Positions 36,485 through 47,390 of a stretch of DNA of 55,846 nt are shown here, in pieces (the stretch's first letter is position 1; every line of letters starts with the position of its first letter). The notes below the pieces were generated by a model that saw nothing but the letters and a program-made list of their open reading frames with translations, ran no database searches and was not told the DNA's origin. The stretch is from Tilletiaria anomala UBC 951 (lineage: Eukaryota; Basidiomycota; Exobasidiomycetes; Georgefischeriales; Tilletiariaceae). Both the position numbers and the translations under genes were made by a program. The stretch lies in the NCBI RefSeq assembly GCF_000711695.1, contig NW_013546907.1, positions 1 through 55,846 on the forward strand, written 5' to 3'.

Positions 36485-38979
36485 ATGCCCGTCAAACCAG
36501 ATCCAGACGCGCCGGCGAAGGTGAACGGATCTTCGCCAGTGAAGCGGGAGCAGGCTGCCAGCTCGAGTGCACAATCAGCAGCATCGCAACCACCGCCGGT
36601 TGCTGGCTTTCGCGATATTCCTCTCTACTCGCTCGGCCCAGGAGACTGGAACTACCATTCTCTTAAGTTTGCCTCCCACTCGGCCGTTGAGCCATCCAAT
36701 CCGGAGCACTTCACCTTGCCGATCAAGCTGAACCGCAAGTTTCCCCCACGACCCAAAATTCCGCAGCCCAAGCCAGGCGACTTTGTCCTTAACGAGAAGG
36801 GCAAGAGGATCTTCATGAAGGATGGAAAGGCGCTGGTATGGCCCGACTTTGAAGACGAACAGCAGATGGAAAATGCTAGGGCGACTATCAAAGCGGAGGA
36901 AGCAAAGTGAGTGGAATGATGGTACAAACAAAGGTTGATGCATAGTACAGCAAATGACGACGCCATGCCGCTCCGTAGGCCCTCTCACGAAACTTCAGGC
37001 AGCGCGGCATCTGGATCACGGGGAAAGCGCAAGGGTCACCTATTCCAGAAGCGCGTGCGAGAGGTACATCGAGCATCAGATTCTGTACGCCAGACACGTC
37101 AGGAAGAGTTCTTCCCGTGGGTCCTGGAGGACTTTGAGACGTCCGAGGCATGGGAGTCGGCCCGCAAAGTCGACCCGAGAGGCAAAGATTCGCTGAAACA
37201 CTGGCTGGAATATGTCGACAAGCACGGGAAGCCACCACCCCGAGACGTGTCGCGGGATCAGCAACAAGTGAACAGCGACAGCAAGAATGGGGTTTCTGTT
37301 GTGGGAAAGGCACAGGGCAAAGGATACGCGCCATGGATAGGCAGAATGGAAGGGGAGCAGAACAAGTCGAGTCACCACGTTTTTTTCATCCTCGATCATG
37401 CAGGCTCTGGTGCCTTCAAAGTCGTTCCTGTGAAAAAGAATTACAAATTCTTACAGCGGCCCAAGTATTCCACCTTGTCGGCAGACCAAGCAGAAGAGAT
37501 CTACGCCAAGCAGCAAAAGACCAAAGAATCAACCATGCTATTGCGCGCCAGGGAACGCTCACAAGCTGCTTCAAGCGCCGGCACTCCTCTGGGCTCTGGC
37601 GGGTCCACGCCGCTCCCTGTGAGATCGGCGAGTGGGGTCAAGAAGGAGGATCCCGATGATGATGAAGATATGCGTTGGGCTGCGAACATGGGCATCGGCT
37701 TGGCTGCTGGAAGATCTGGTGGTAGCGTCGTAGATCGCGGGGACCTATGGGACCGGGGACCCAGAGGAAGGAGCCAAGGTCGCATTCGAAGAGCGGTACG
37801 TATTCATACTCGGACAGGCAATGTTACTTTGATCTTGAATGATTGCTGATCGCTTTCCTTTCATCTGCAACTTAGAAACGCGAGATGCCGGAAGCCGCAG
37901 ACGAGCTAGACTACCAGGAAGAATTTGCCGATGATGATGAACGTATGGAGATGTTGGACCGAGACGCGTTCGAGGACGAAGAATCGCGCGAGCTGGAGCA
38001 GCGGCTCCGCGACGAGATGCACCGCGCCGAGCATGAGCCAGATGAGGAAGAAGAAGAGGATCGGACGTTGACGGGGACTGGAAAGCAGATGAAGAAGATC
38101 ATGAAAGCTCTTGGAAAGCGCGAAGGGAACGAAGCGTATGAAAGCGACGAAGAAAACCCGTACGCAAGTGACGAGTCGGAAGATGAGGATTTGGCTGTCA
38201 CCAATCCTGAAAAGGCGCTCGAAGAGGCGAGAGAAGAGAGACTCAGGAGGGAGAAGGAAGGCATCAAGGAGGGTGGCGAAGCGGTCACGGACAGTCAAGC
38301 GCCCTCAAAGCCATCTTCGAGGCATGAGTCTAGGAGTGGAACCCCGATCGCCAAGCTGGAGACAAAGTCGCGCTCCTCGCGTGCGGAATCGCCAGCAGCT
38401 GTTCGTGCAACGAGCCCAGGGGGGACTGCTCACCCAAGCAGGCAAGTCTCGCCCCCTCCAGGTGCCGGGCATGCGACTGCAGCGCAACGAGCCACCAGTC
38501 CCAATCGCTCGACTTCCGGCGCTGTACGCAGCCGCGCAGGCTCCCCCGGTCCGAGCTCGCTTGGGCCTGGTACTGGCACCAAACGCAAGACGGATGGAGC
38601 CGGCGGAGGTGCTGAGCAAAGCTCAGACGAGTTCGATGCCGGACACGGCAGTGGTACCGGCGGAGGAGCGCACAAGAAGCCCCGCACGTCTAACGTCAAA
38701 TCACCCTCCCCTAGTAGCCCTGTGGGGTCGCCGCGCGGCTCACGCCACGGTTCGCCGTCGCAGAGACTGCCGAGGAACGACCTGGAAGCGCAGCTGATCG
38801 AGTTCCTCAAGCGGCAATCCAAAGTCACCACAGCAGAAATCGTCAAATCGTTTCGCTCCAAAGCGACAGATGAAGAAGGTAAGGCGCTGTTGTCTTCGTC
38901 CCTCAAGAGAATTGCCATCACCGCTCCTCATCCGAACGACCCATCAAAAAAAATCCTCGTGTTGCGCGAAGGATTCTAG
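36485..38979 (+). CDS. TFG1: TFIIF large subunit (Tfg1/RAP74)
   Basis: TFIIF binds Pol II and helps in start-site selection and early elongation. Exons are 36485-36906, 36979-37795 and 37876-38979, giving 780 residues. The N-terminal dimerisation barrel shows IPLYSLGPGDWNYHSLKFAS, GDFVLNEKGKRIFMKDGKAL and, after intron 1, QEEFFPWVLEDFE, PWIGRMEGEQNKSSHHVFFIL and FKVVPVKKNYKFLQRPKYST. A long acidic and Ser-rich middle follows (DELDYQEEFADDDE is a family motif). The C-terminal winged helix starts at RNDLEAQLIEFLKRQSKVTT and ends in KILVLREGF. Acceptors at 36945 and 36978 are both in frame; 36978 was chosen because it gives a 72-base intron in place of 39. Confidence 0.94.
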
Positions 38980-39017
38980 AACATGTACTTTACAGCTGCC
39001 TCGGATGGCGGCTGCGT

Positions 39018-39833
39018 CTACGCTCGCAAATGCGATTGCGTCGTGTCTGAGAGCACATCTGCCACCTTGAGCATCCACCTGATGGTCACCGAGAGACGGT
39101 GTTGCCTGGCAATACGGAAGGTCTGGCGACTTCTAGAGGAAGTCAATTGCACGTGATCGACCATTCGCGCCTCGATTCCGTGTGTCCATGTGTACCTCGC
39201 ATCGCCAGTGAGGATTAGGACGGACCCGGCTGGTAACCATAGCGATACATGCTGGTTGTTCGATAGCTGCTTGAGCTCCATCGCGATGCCGGACAGAAAG
39301 GAGCAGATCATCACGCCGTCGCCAAAGCGTGTCAAAAGATCGACATGGTCGGCGATGCCTTGGCCCGGACGGTACATATTGACGATAAGCTGCCTTAGTT
39401 GACGGTCTACATCACAACCAGCGCGCGCTTGAGATGAGAAGAGGAGCTCGTGAACGCTCGGTGGTACTTGGTCTTGCAAAAGAGCAGCAAGCTTCGAGAT
39501 AAGCGAGTTTGTCCATGTCGGCAAACACCTGTTGGAGGTATCAGATACCGCGCTCTCGAAGAGCATCACCTGGTCGCGCTCTCTATCAAAGTATTTTTGC
39601 GATGCGATTTCAGCGACAATATCGTCCTGGAGAGGCTGGTCGATCAGGTTCCGAAAGAAGAAGAGCCCTGAAATGTTAAAAGGGAGTGCTTGGATTGCGG
39701 GCTGCAGCGCGTCGCCGTCGCTGCCGCTGCCGCTATCGCCATCCGAGCTCGAGCCTCCCCACAGAGATGAATCGGAGGCGTCTCCGCCCTCATTTTTGCA
39801 GGACATGGCATGTTGTGCGGGTGAGCTGAGCAT
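39018..39833 (-). CDS. AlkB-like 2-oxoglutarate/Fe(II) dioxygenase
   Basis: Members oxidatively remove alkyl groups from nucleic acids or proteins, or modify tRNA. A single exon of 271 residues starts at ATG 39833. The metal triad is His163 and Asp165 (ADHVDLL) and His218 (YTWTHGI); Arg246 in RLSVTIR and Arg252 fit the 2-oxoglutarate and substrate pocket. Other family signs are IVNMYRPGQGI, FGDGVMICSFLSG and LPAGSVLILTGDARY. The N-terminal 45 residues are Ser/Asp/Gly-rich. No RNA-recognition or methyltransferase domain is attached, unlike ALKBH8. The substrate cannot be told from sequence alone; the motif spacing is closest to the ALKBH4/6/8 side of the family, by impression. It shares a 289-base divergent promoter with SmF, and its stop lies 38 bases from that of TFG1. 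Confidence 0.88.
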   Translation of the reverse strand: MLSSPAQHAMSCKNEGGDASDSSLWGGSSSDGDSGSGSDGDALQPAIQALPFNISGLFFFRNLIDQPLQDDIVAEIASQKYFDRERDQVMLFESAVSDTSNRCLPTWTNSLISKLAALLQDQVPPSVHELLFSSQARAGCDVDRQLRQLIVNMYRPGQGIADHVDLLTRFGDGVMICSFLSGIAMELKQLSNNQHVSLWLPAGSVLILTGDARYTWTHGIEARMVDHVQLTSSRSRQTFRIARQHRLSVTIRWMLKVADVLSDTTQSHLRA

Positions 39834-40122
39834 TCGGCATGATCATGTTGTAAGAACCCGAAAGAGCATCTTTGCTCTATGATGACCAAACAGTCGCGAG
39901 GTAAGGCCCGAGAGGTCTCGTGAGGGATTTTGGCGGCGGAACTTCTCCCATGGAGCCACGAATGCTTTTTGCAGACATGTTGCTCGCTCTTCTCTTAATA
40001 CCCGTCTTTCTTAAACCATCGCATCGTGCACGGCGGTTGCTTTGTTTCTTGACGCTCGACTCTCGCTTGCAGCATACGGATCGGTAGACCTCCCGCGTAC
40101 CAGCTAGGCTTTTGTAGGCAGG

Positions 40123-40609
40123 ATGTCAAGCGTGAGTGCTTCCACGGACGGATACCGGGCCGTCGATGAAAGCAGGGCGCCTGCATACGTACTAACACCA
40201 GTGCCTCTTTGCACAGTTCACACCGGTCAACCCAAAGCCATTCTTGGCATCAATGACTGGAAAACAAGTGTTGGTGAAGCTCAAGTGGGGGATGGAGTAC
40301 AAGGGGTTCCTCGTCAGCACGGATAGCTACATGAACTTCCAGGTGAGCTGCAAACGTATGATGCATCAGGCGCTGCCGCCTGTGTTCAACCTTTGATCCT
40401 TTTGCCCATGGCCGCTTCGCAGCTGGCAAACACAGAAGAGTTTCAGGATGGCAAGTCAAATGGGATGCTTGGAGAGGTCTTCATTCGGTAAGTCACGGTA
40501 TTACTGGATTGCGAAATGACACTATGCTCGAATGCGTCTAATCGACTCCAACTTACACAGGTGTAACAATGTGCTATATCTAAAAGAGATTGGCGAGGAG
40601 GCAATATAG
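40123..40609 (+). CDS. Small nuclear ribonucleoprotein SmF
   Basis: SmF is one of seven Sm proteins that ring the U snRNAs of the spliceosome. Exons are 40123-40131 (9 bases, MSS only), 40217-40342, 40423-40487 and 40561-40609, giving 82 residues. The Sm1 motif reads [23 protein letters not shown] and the Sm2 motif reads [15 protein letters not shown], both as in SmF. The NPKPFLxxxTGK leader is characteristic and separates it from LSm6. The tiny first coding exon is supported by the GTGAGT donor directly after it and by in-frame joining to FTPVNPKPF. The 3' end converges on PPT1, 121 bases away. Confidence 0.95.
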
Positions 40610-40730
40610 GCTGAGGCCCTTGGGTCCTTCTCTTGTAATTGTACCGCAGTAAAATGTGTCTGAGCATACCTGACAAATTATGATACAGGGGAAACAGGGC
40701 AATACACGTGAACCTGTGAGGATCATGGAG

Positions 40731-42248
40731 CTACGACAGGGCAATCTTACCTCTTCTCGGCACATGCAAAGTGCGGCCAACCTTCAAGACTGCAACCGCA
40801 GCAAGTCGTGAGAGCACCAGCATGCTGAGCAAAAGCCAGGAGAAGAGGGTGAGTTGGATGACCGCAGGAAGGGAGCCAACCTGCACACCGAGGAGGTTCC
40901 AGTTGACGTAAGCCCAAGCATGTCGCACAGGACGCGGAAGCACAGATGCTGGTGTGCCGATCCACTTTCCAAAGACTTTGAGCTGACATGCCGAGTCGAT
41001 ACGCATGTGAGGCCCGTGACAGGCTGCGAGGAAGAAGAAAATTTGCGTTTCAGTGAGAGGGAACTTAGCACACGAGCGAATGGACTCACTTTCAAAAACG
41101 AGCGCTCCACGCTTGTCCATCTTCTTCAGCCCCAGTCTGTCTTCGAGGTAGATCGGGCTCTGTCGTAAGGGCAATGGTTGATTCCGTGGATCTTTATGTG
41201 CCGAGTCATTCATGCCGTTTGCAACGGGGTAAGAGCTGAACCAGCTCGATCTCTTGGGCTCTGCAAAGAGGAGCAGCATGTTGAGCGCGGATGTCGGAAA
41301 ACTGTTGCCCTACCTCTGTGCAACTCACCGACCGTGATGTCCTTGTCGAACATCAGCATGACAAAATTGTCGAGTGACTTGAGGTTTTTGATGTAGGTTT
41401 GGTTGACCTGCAATTCATTATTCTTCGTGCAACAAAGCGACGACTGATCAGCACAAGCAAGTGCAGCATTCGGCTAGGAGAACGTACAATGTCTGCGAGG
41501 AAGTGATTCTTTTCTTGGTAGTTCTGGAAAGCTCTCGGATCTTTCGGATTGCGGTAATACTGCGCGCTGACGACGTTGTTCTGCGCGTAGTCTGCGGACA
41601 GAGGTTGTGGTTCAGCTGATGAGTTCCGCCTGGATCTTTGGTTGGTTTCGATATATACCCGTGTAGATGCCGCCTCTGAGCAGGCCCTCCGCGAGACGGC
41701 AGAAGATGTCTGCTGGAGAGCACGCTGGAAGGTCGGCAATTCCCATGTGCTGACTGCCGAAAGTCACCAGGTTGCGCATCGCAGGTTTATTGCACCTCTC
41801 CACATATGCGCGCAAAAATTGCCCTATGAGCCGGACGAGTAGGTAAGCATGTCCCTTTCCGGTGAGTTGTGCCCGTCCGCTTGAATCGCTCACCTCCTTG
41901 GGAAAAGCCGATGCCATCGAATCCATCTTTCAGCTCCTTGATGCTCGCGAGCTGCTCGCACACTTGCTGAACTTGATCGTTGACGTTGCCAAACACGCCT
42001 GCTTTTTGATCTGCTCTGGCCCTGTCCTCCAACGCGACGAGATGGACAAAGAGCCCGGGGAACGCCTCTCGCAAGCTGTCAGCCAGCGATTGCATGCCCT
42101 CTGAGTATGCGCTGTCTCCCAGGCCGTGCCACAGCACGACCGGGACCGGCCGCGAGGAGAAGAGGGATGCGGCACGGGCAAGCTGCGCCGTAGTGAGAGC
42201 CAGCATTGTCGCGCACCGGACCAGGAGTCCGCGAGAGGGATACATCAT
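40731..42248 (-). CDS. Palmitoyl-protein thioesterase (PPT1-like) with C-terminal membrane segment
   Basis: Removes fatty acyl groups from Cys of proteins, normally as a soluble lysosomal or vacuolar enzyme. Exons are 42248-41894, 41823-41659, 41591-41488, 41407-41329, 41260-41090 and 41023-40731, giving 388 residues. A signal peptide is likely (LVRCATMLALTTAQLARAASL). The catalytic Ser116 is in GIGFSQGG, the Asp probably in FDKDITV, the His in CHGPHMRI. Other family blocks are VLWHGLGDS, VTFGSQHMGIADLPAC and YLEDRLGLKKMDKRGALVF. After the catalytic His comes an extra 75 residues with a clear hydrophobic span (IQLTLFSWLLLSMLVL, then LAAVAVL) and a basic end. A GTAAGA near the stop could be a donor to a further exon. 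Confidence 0.9.
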
Positions 42249-42753
42249 TACGGGGGCCGGTGGCGGCGTAAGGCGAGGAGAGCGTTACACGGCTGCCGTC
42301 TTGACTCTGTCGTCCGTTCTGCTTCTGCGAGTTAGAGCTTGCATACGCATCAACGCAAGAGGTGATCGAAGGAGAGGGCGGATGGAGTTCAGATTGTGCT
42401 ACACTGCGTCAGTCTTGGCACCACAAATTGGCGGTGCAGTCCGCTGTCTACACATCATTCCGCCGTGCTCTCCACGAGACTGGCACACGGATACTCAACA
42501 CTATTGAGCGGCATGCTTCATGCATGTATAAACAGCATATGTACGGTCGCCTGACAAGCTACAAAAATGGTACGGCAGTGGGGTTCTGTGCAGAATTTCA
42601 GAATCCCCTCTTCCCGGCGCCATTGAGGGACCCCGAAGGCTGCAGAGACAGAGAGAGGGGCGTTCGCTCAGCTTTCGGCTGTGGTTCGTAAAACGACTAC
42701 AGTCAAGGAAAAATAGATCAAGCGACGAAGGTACATCGAGCGGAGACAGTACA
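42249..42753. other. Intergenic, GIS2 3' flank and PPT1 upstream
   Basis: This gap of 505 bases lies between two minus-strand genes. It should hold the GIS2 3' UTR and the PPT1 promoter. ORFs here lack motifs. Confidence 0.5.
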
Positions 42754-43669
42754 TCAAGCGACGAGCGCGGTGTCAGCTGTAGCGGCAGGCTCAGCCTGAG
42801 GACAGTCACGGGCGATGTGGCCAACCACTTGACACGAAAAGCACTTCTTCGGCTGAGCTGCGCGTGGTACGCGAGGAGCAGCAACGACCGGTGCCTTGCA
42901 GTCCCTTGCAAAGCTGTATGAAGAGGAATGTGGAGTCAATCGCCTGAATGAACGACCATGTTGGTGCTCTGAAACGGACGTCGACTCACTGGTTAAAGCC
43001 TTGGCACTTGTGGCAGCGAACAGCGGCGATTGCGCCACGAGCACTGTTGCAGTTGCGAGCAACGTGTCCGACGCCTCCGCAGTTCTAAAAGGACGCAAGA
43101 GCCCGACTTGTGAGCGCTCCTGCAATGCTCTCGGTGTCAGGATCAGGCAGGGCTGCACTCACGTAGCAAGCGTTGGGAGCAACAACGGGGCGGGGAGGGC
43201 GAGCAGTGGCAGTTGGACACTCGCTCTTAATGTGTCCCTTGCCCTGAGCGCATACAACAAACCGATGCTTAAAACGTCAGCACTTCCGAGCGGGAATCTG
43301 CTACCTATGCCTAACGGGACTTTTAAAAAGTCTGCACACGCACACCGCAGCCGTAGCACTCCTTTGACTCGGTTGTCCTCGGTGCCTCGCAAGCCGAGGA
43401 CTCGTGACCGACCTCGCTGCAGTTGAAGCAAAGCCTCTCCTGAGAGGTGCATGCCTCCGCCAAGTGACCAACTGAAAGCGAAGAGCACATATTGTTTAGC
43501 AACAGAATATGTAGGGCCGCCAAACTGTCGACTGTGAGCTAGTCCTTGGCGTACCTTTGCCGCACCTGCAAGTCATTCGAGGAGGGTTGCTGCGTCAGAA
43601 AACCCATTGCTTATATCCGCTACGCAGCCGAGACGCTCACACGTAGCATCCGCGACGCCTGGAAGCCAT
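42754..43669 (-). CDS. GIS2: CCHC zinc-knuckle nucleic-acid-binding protein (Gis2/CNBP/Byr3-like)
   Basis: Gis2/CNBP proteins bind single-stranded RNA and DNA and act in translation and stress granules. Six exons join in frame: 43669-43641, 43565-43555 (11 bases), 43471-43344, 43243-43163, 43084-42990 and 42913-42754, giving 167 residues. Six CX2CX4HX4C knuckles lie at residues 8-21, 28-41, 52-65, 82-95, 107-120 and 139-152, for example CYVCGKVGHLAEAC and CFSCQVVGHIARDC. The block APRTTESKECYGCG is specific to this family. Yeast Gis2 has seven knuckles, so one is missing here. All five introns fall inside knuckles. A retroelement gag origin is ruled out by the introns, the knuckle number and the family-specific linkers. 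Confidence 0.92.
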
Positions 43670-45093
43670 CTTCTAGATGCAGAGGTCAAGTCAGAGTCGT
43701 CAAGAATTAGCATGACCGATGTCGCACGACGCAGCATTTCAAAACGCCGCTCACGCTTTTGTCGTCTTCTCTTCTCCCAACTAGTCTGCAACCTGACTAC
43801 TTCGACTTCCGTCTGCTTCACCCTTTGCCTTCACCTCGCCTGCTTGGCTAAGTCAAGTCAATTTAAAGCAAAGGTAGCTGCAATTTTGGAAGATCATGCA
43901 AACCATACCCTGTTTGGCTATGTAAATGCCGTATACCAAGTCATCTCAAAAATGCTTGGGGGGGGCGGGTTCTGGGTCCTTTTTTCCCGCTGGTGTCGCC
44001 CCCGCTGCCGTAAAGTGTGATTGCCAGCGGAACTCGGGCTCCCAGCGCCGAGTTTGAAGGCCTTTTAGGGTTGCTTCATGTACTCCCTCAATCACTGTTG
44101 ACTCTGCTGGAGGCTGTGTGAATCATTACATACGGTGTTGTGTGCCCTGTGCGCGGTGCGGCATATCTTCACGCTGTGGGCAGCGGCTGATGATGGTGAC
44201 AAGCGCGCGTCTCACGAAGAGAGGAGACCGCTCCAGTGCTGGGTGAAGCCCAGGCTGTTCACAAGGTTAGCGGGGCTTAGTGGCGCGGAACCAGTGTCCA
44301 CTTCACTGTCCAGCTGGCAGCCCACCCGAGAGCAAGCCAGCGCACACAAGAGAGACTCTTGGGTTGTGAGACTGTGGCCAGCGCACCAGCCAACATCACC
44401 CCCCCTCTTGCGTGTGCGGTGCGCCGCAGAGTGCAGGCAGCAATGTATCTATAGGTGTATTCTGTAAGCTGGGCCCCGGTCACAGGCCACACCGCACACC
44501 CACCCAATCCCAACCTCGCCCCCTTTCCCGCGCCCCCTGCCTCGCCCTCTCCCTCTCCCCTGCCCACTCCTTCTCAACCTCCCTTCCACCTTCTACCCTA
44601 TAGCTGCACTTCTACTTCGCGTCGTATAACACCAGACATCGCCCCGAGTCGCCCCATCTGTCTGCCGTTAAAGGTGAGTACTACTGCACGCACAGGGACA
44701 TCAGGGCCTGTCAGTTGTGAAACTGGGCGCGGAGGCGGGCCGATACCGCGCGAGGGAAGGTTGCTGTTTCGTCGCGGGAGCTCGTCACGACGCGCAAGTC
44801 ACGCTTGGAGATATCGAACTTTGGCTCCAGTACACGCAATCGGTTACGACACTCTTGCTGGCGTCAACAGCAGGCTGAGGGGATGGTGTCAGGCTCTCTG
44901 AGCGGTGTTGCCTGCGGGATGATGGGGTATCCTGCGACAGGATGTCGCGAGAATGCGTGTTGTTATGCGCGCGGATGTTGTCGTCCCACCGTTACTAATA
45001 CACGACTACGCACGCGCACAACCTTGATCAAGGTTTGCTGACACTCCTGCGCATATTACTTTACCCAGTACAAACGTACCACACTCATTCATC
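43670..45093. promoter_or_regulatory. Divergent upstream region of GIS2 and 14-3-3, with a 5' UTR intron
   Basis: A C/T-rich tract at about 44500-44605 precedes a probable 14-3-3 leader. A GTGAGT donor at 44674 and an acceptor ending at 45068 (GCTGAC branch site about 27 bases before CCCAG) define a likely 395-base intron in the 5' UTR. Such a pyrimidine tract before the start region and a leader intron are common in highly expressed fungal genes. A G-run lies near 43961-43970. I see no other gene in the 1.4 kb. Confidence 0.55.
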
Positions 45094-46241
45094 ATGCCTG
45101 AAACTCGTGAGGACTCCGTCTACCTCGCCAAGCTCGCTGAGCAGGCTGAGCGATACGAGGGTGAGTCATTCCGTACCAATGTCCGCGCGAAATGCATCCA
45201 CACATCCACCATCTCGCTCCCTTGCGGAGCTTACAATGCATGTCGACTGACACATCCACTGGTGCTTCGCTTCGTCTGCTGGCATGAACGCAGAGATGGT
45301 TGAGAACATGAAGCGCGTTGCTTCATCGGACCAGGAGCTCACTGTTGAGGAGAGGAACCTGCTCTCGGTCGCATACAAGAATGTCATCGGTGCTCGCCGT
45401 GCATCCTGGCGCATTGTCTCCTCCATCGAGCAGAAGGAGGAGAGCAAGGGCAACGAGGCACAGGTTGCGATGATCAAGAAGTACCGTGAGTACACGACCA
45501 CTTGGCTCGTGCCAGGATTGATAGGAGACTAATCTGTTCGATCGGCATCTCTCCCGCCACAGGTGAGAAGATCGAGGCCGAGCTCGCCAAGATTTGCGAG
45601 GACATTCTCGACGTTCTCGACAAGCACCTCATTCCTTCCGCAGCTTCGGGAGAGAGCAAGGTCTTCTACCACAAGATGTACGTCTGAGTGTTCACTTTTG
45701 CTCGAGGCAGCCACGCTCGTTGACTGACGCACAACCTTTTTGCGCATATAGGAAGGGTGACTACCACCGCTACCTCGCTGAATTCGCCACGGGCGACAAG
45801 CGGAAGGACTCTGCAGACAAGTCGCTGGAGGCATACAAGGCTGCTTCGGACGTCGCGGTCACCGAGTTGCCACCGACTCACCCGATTCGTCTCGGCCTTG
45901 CCCTCAACTTCTCCGTGTTCTACTACGAGGTGAGCATGCTTGCTTCGCTCGTTACGTTGGATGCAGGCTGATGATGAACTTGAACTGATGCTGCTCTACA
46001 GATTCTCAACAGCCCTGATCGTGCTTGCCACCTCGCCAAGCAGGCATTCGACGACGCCATCGCCGAGCTCGACACGCTCTCTGAAGAGAGCTACAAGGAC
46101 TCGACTCTGATCATGCAACTGCTCCGTGACAACTTGACCCTGTGGACGAGCGACATGCAAGATTCGGAGGCGAAGGCTGAGCCAGCCGCTGGCGAGCAGC
46201 CGGCCCCTGCTGAGGCTGCCAAAGGCGAGGAGGCCGCCTAG
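45094..46241 (+). CDS. 14-3-3 protein
   Basis: A dimeric adaptor that binds phospho-Ser/Thr motifs in signalling, cell-cycle and metabolic proteins. Exons are 45094-45160, 45294-45485, 45563-45677, 45752-45929 and 46002-46241, giving 263 residues. Family blocks are [78 protein letters not shown] and [12 protein letters not shown]. The phosphate-binding residues (the Lys in VAYKNV, Arg in GARRASWR, Arg and Tyr in YHRYLAEF) are all present. The Ala/Glu/Pro-rich tail is typical of fungal members. Dense use of GAG, AAG, CTC and GTC codons suggests high expression. An upstream UTR intron is likely. Confidence 0.98.
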
Positions 46242-47390
46242 AGGATCGGTGTTCGAATTGGAAACAACTAAGCACAGTGAAGAAGGAGGAAAGGAGGCGC
46301 TTCGTCCACGGTCTTAGGGTTGTCTGCATCGTCGTCGGTCTAAGGAGGTTCTCTGCTCGTTAAAGATACACGAGGGGTCGGGCCAATAAGAGTGCTTGGG
46401 GAAACATTTGAACGATTTTCATGAACGAATTGGTCTTCTTTCGGTTTCCGCGCTGTCCTAGAAAGGTTCAAGAAAAGCCGCCAAGTCATCTCTACGGGTT
46501 TTCGCTGTCCCCACGCGCAGTCAAGCAGCCCTCGGGTCATTTTTCCCATCACGTCAATTCGCGCGCAAGTCTCTCACCTACGCATGCACTGGAGGCAGGT
46601 GACAATCGCTTGTAGCCCACCCGCGAGCTTTGTCCTCCTTTCTCTTCTCTCATTTCTCTCGTCTCGTGTCTCCCCCAACCTCCATGTCTCGTAAACCCTT
46701 TGATCAGAATACAGTACAATCCGTTCTCGATATCATCATTGCTTGATACAGGTCTGCCTTTCTCCCAGCTGCTGTACGCTTGCCCTGCGATTGGGCCTTC
46801 CTATGAGAGTAGCTCCTTGCGAGACCTGCTAAATCTAGACTAGCTAGACGATGCTATCTGTATCGCCAGCGAGGGAGATAGGCTTGTGTGCACATAAAGA
46901 CGCACTAGTGCCCTCTAGTTCTACGACACGCATTTAGCTGCCACCTCGACCTTACACAGACCATGGGCCCAGATGCTGCTCCAAAACGGGAGACGTGCCA
47001 TTCCGATGCACACAGCATACATGGCCTTCCATGATCCATCCGGATCACAGTACGATATGTTGATGCAGATGATCATAGTGCAGGTGTTGAAATCTCCGTG
47101 CACTCCGCGAGCCGATGGCAGCACTGCTGCCCACCGCAGCTGAGAGAGCGCGTCACCAGACCTAACGTATGGTTCCGCCAGCCTCCCCTTGTGCCTTCCA
47201 TCGCCAGTGTACCGTGCAGCAAGCAGCAGTCCATGCGCCTTGACTCAACGTGTCTCCAAGGGTTGATGTCCAATACTACTGACCTATACCATCGCGCTTC
47301 GGGGAGAGCAGACCGTGTTCATCACAACGGCGTGCTTCGAGAACATCCGAAGGGCAGAGTGTCGCTACCGGCCATTCTGCACCACTCAAG
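46242..47390. other. Intergenic, 14-3-3 to APL3
   Basis: This 1.15 kb gap lies between co-directional genes. A long C/T-rich run at about 46630-46685 resembles a fungal core promoter tract. ORFs overlap on both strands without motifs. No RNA gene is evident. Confidence 0.45.

Noticed and set aside
37906-38298. Hydrophobic minus-strand ORF over TFG1
   Set aside because: Antisense of the acidic stretch of TFG1; the apparent membrane segments are an artefact.
42754-43669. CCHC knuckles as a retroelement gag fossil
   Set aside because: Six knuckles, five introns and Gis2-specific linkers show a host gene; no protease, reverse transcriptase or terminal repeats are near.
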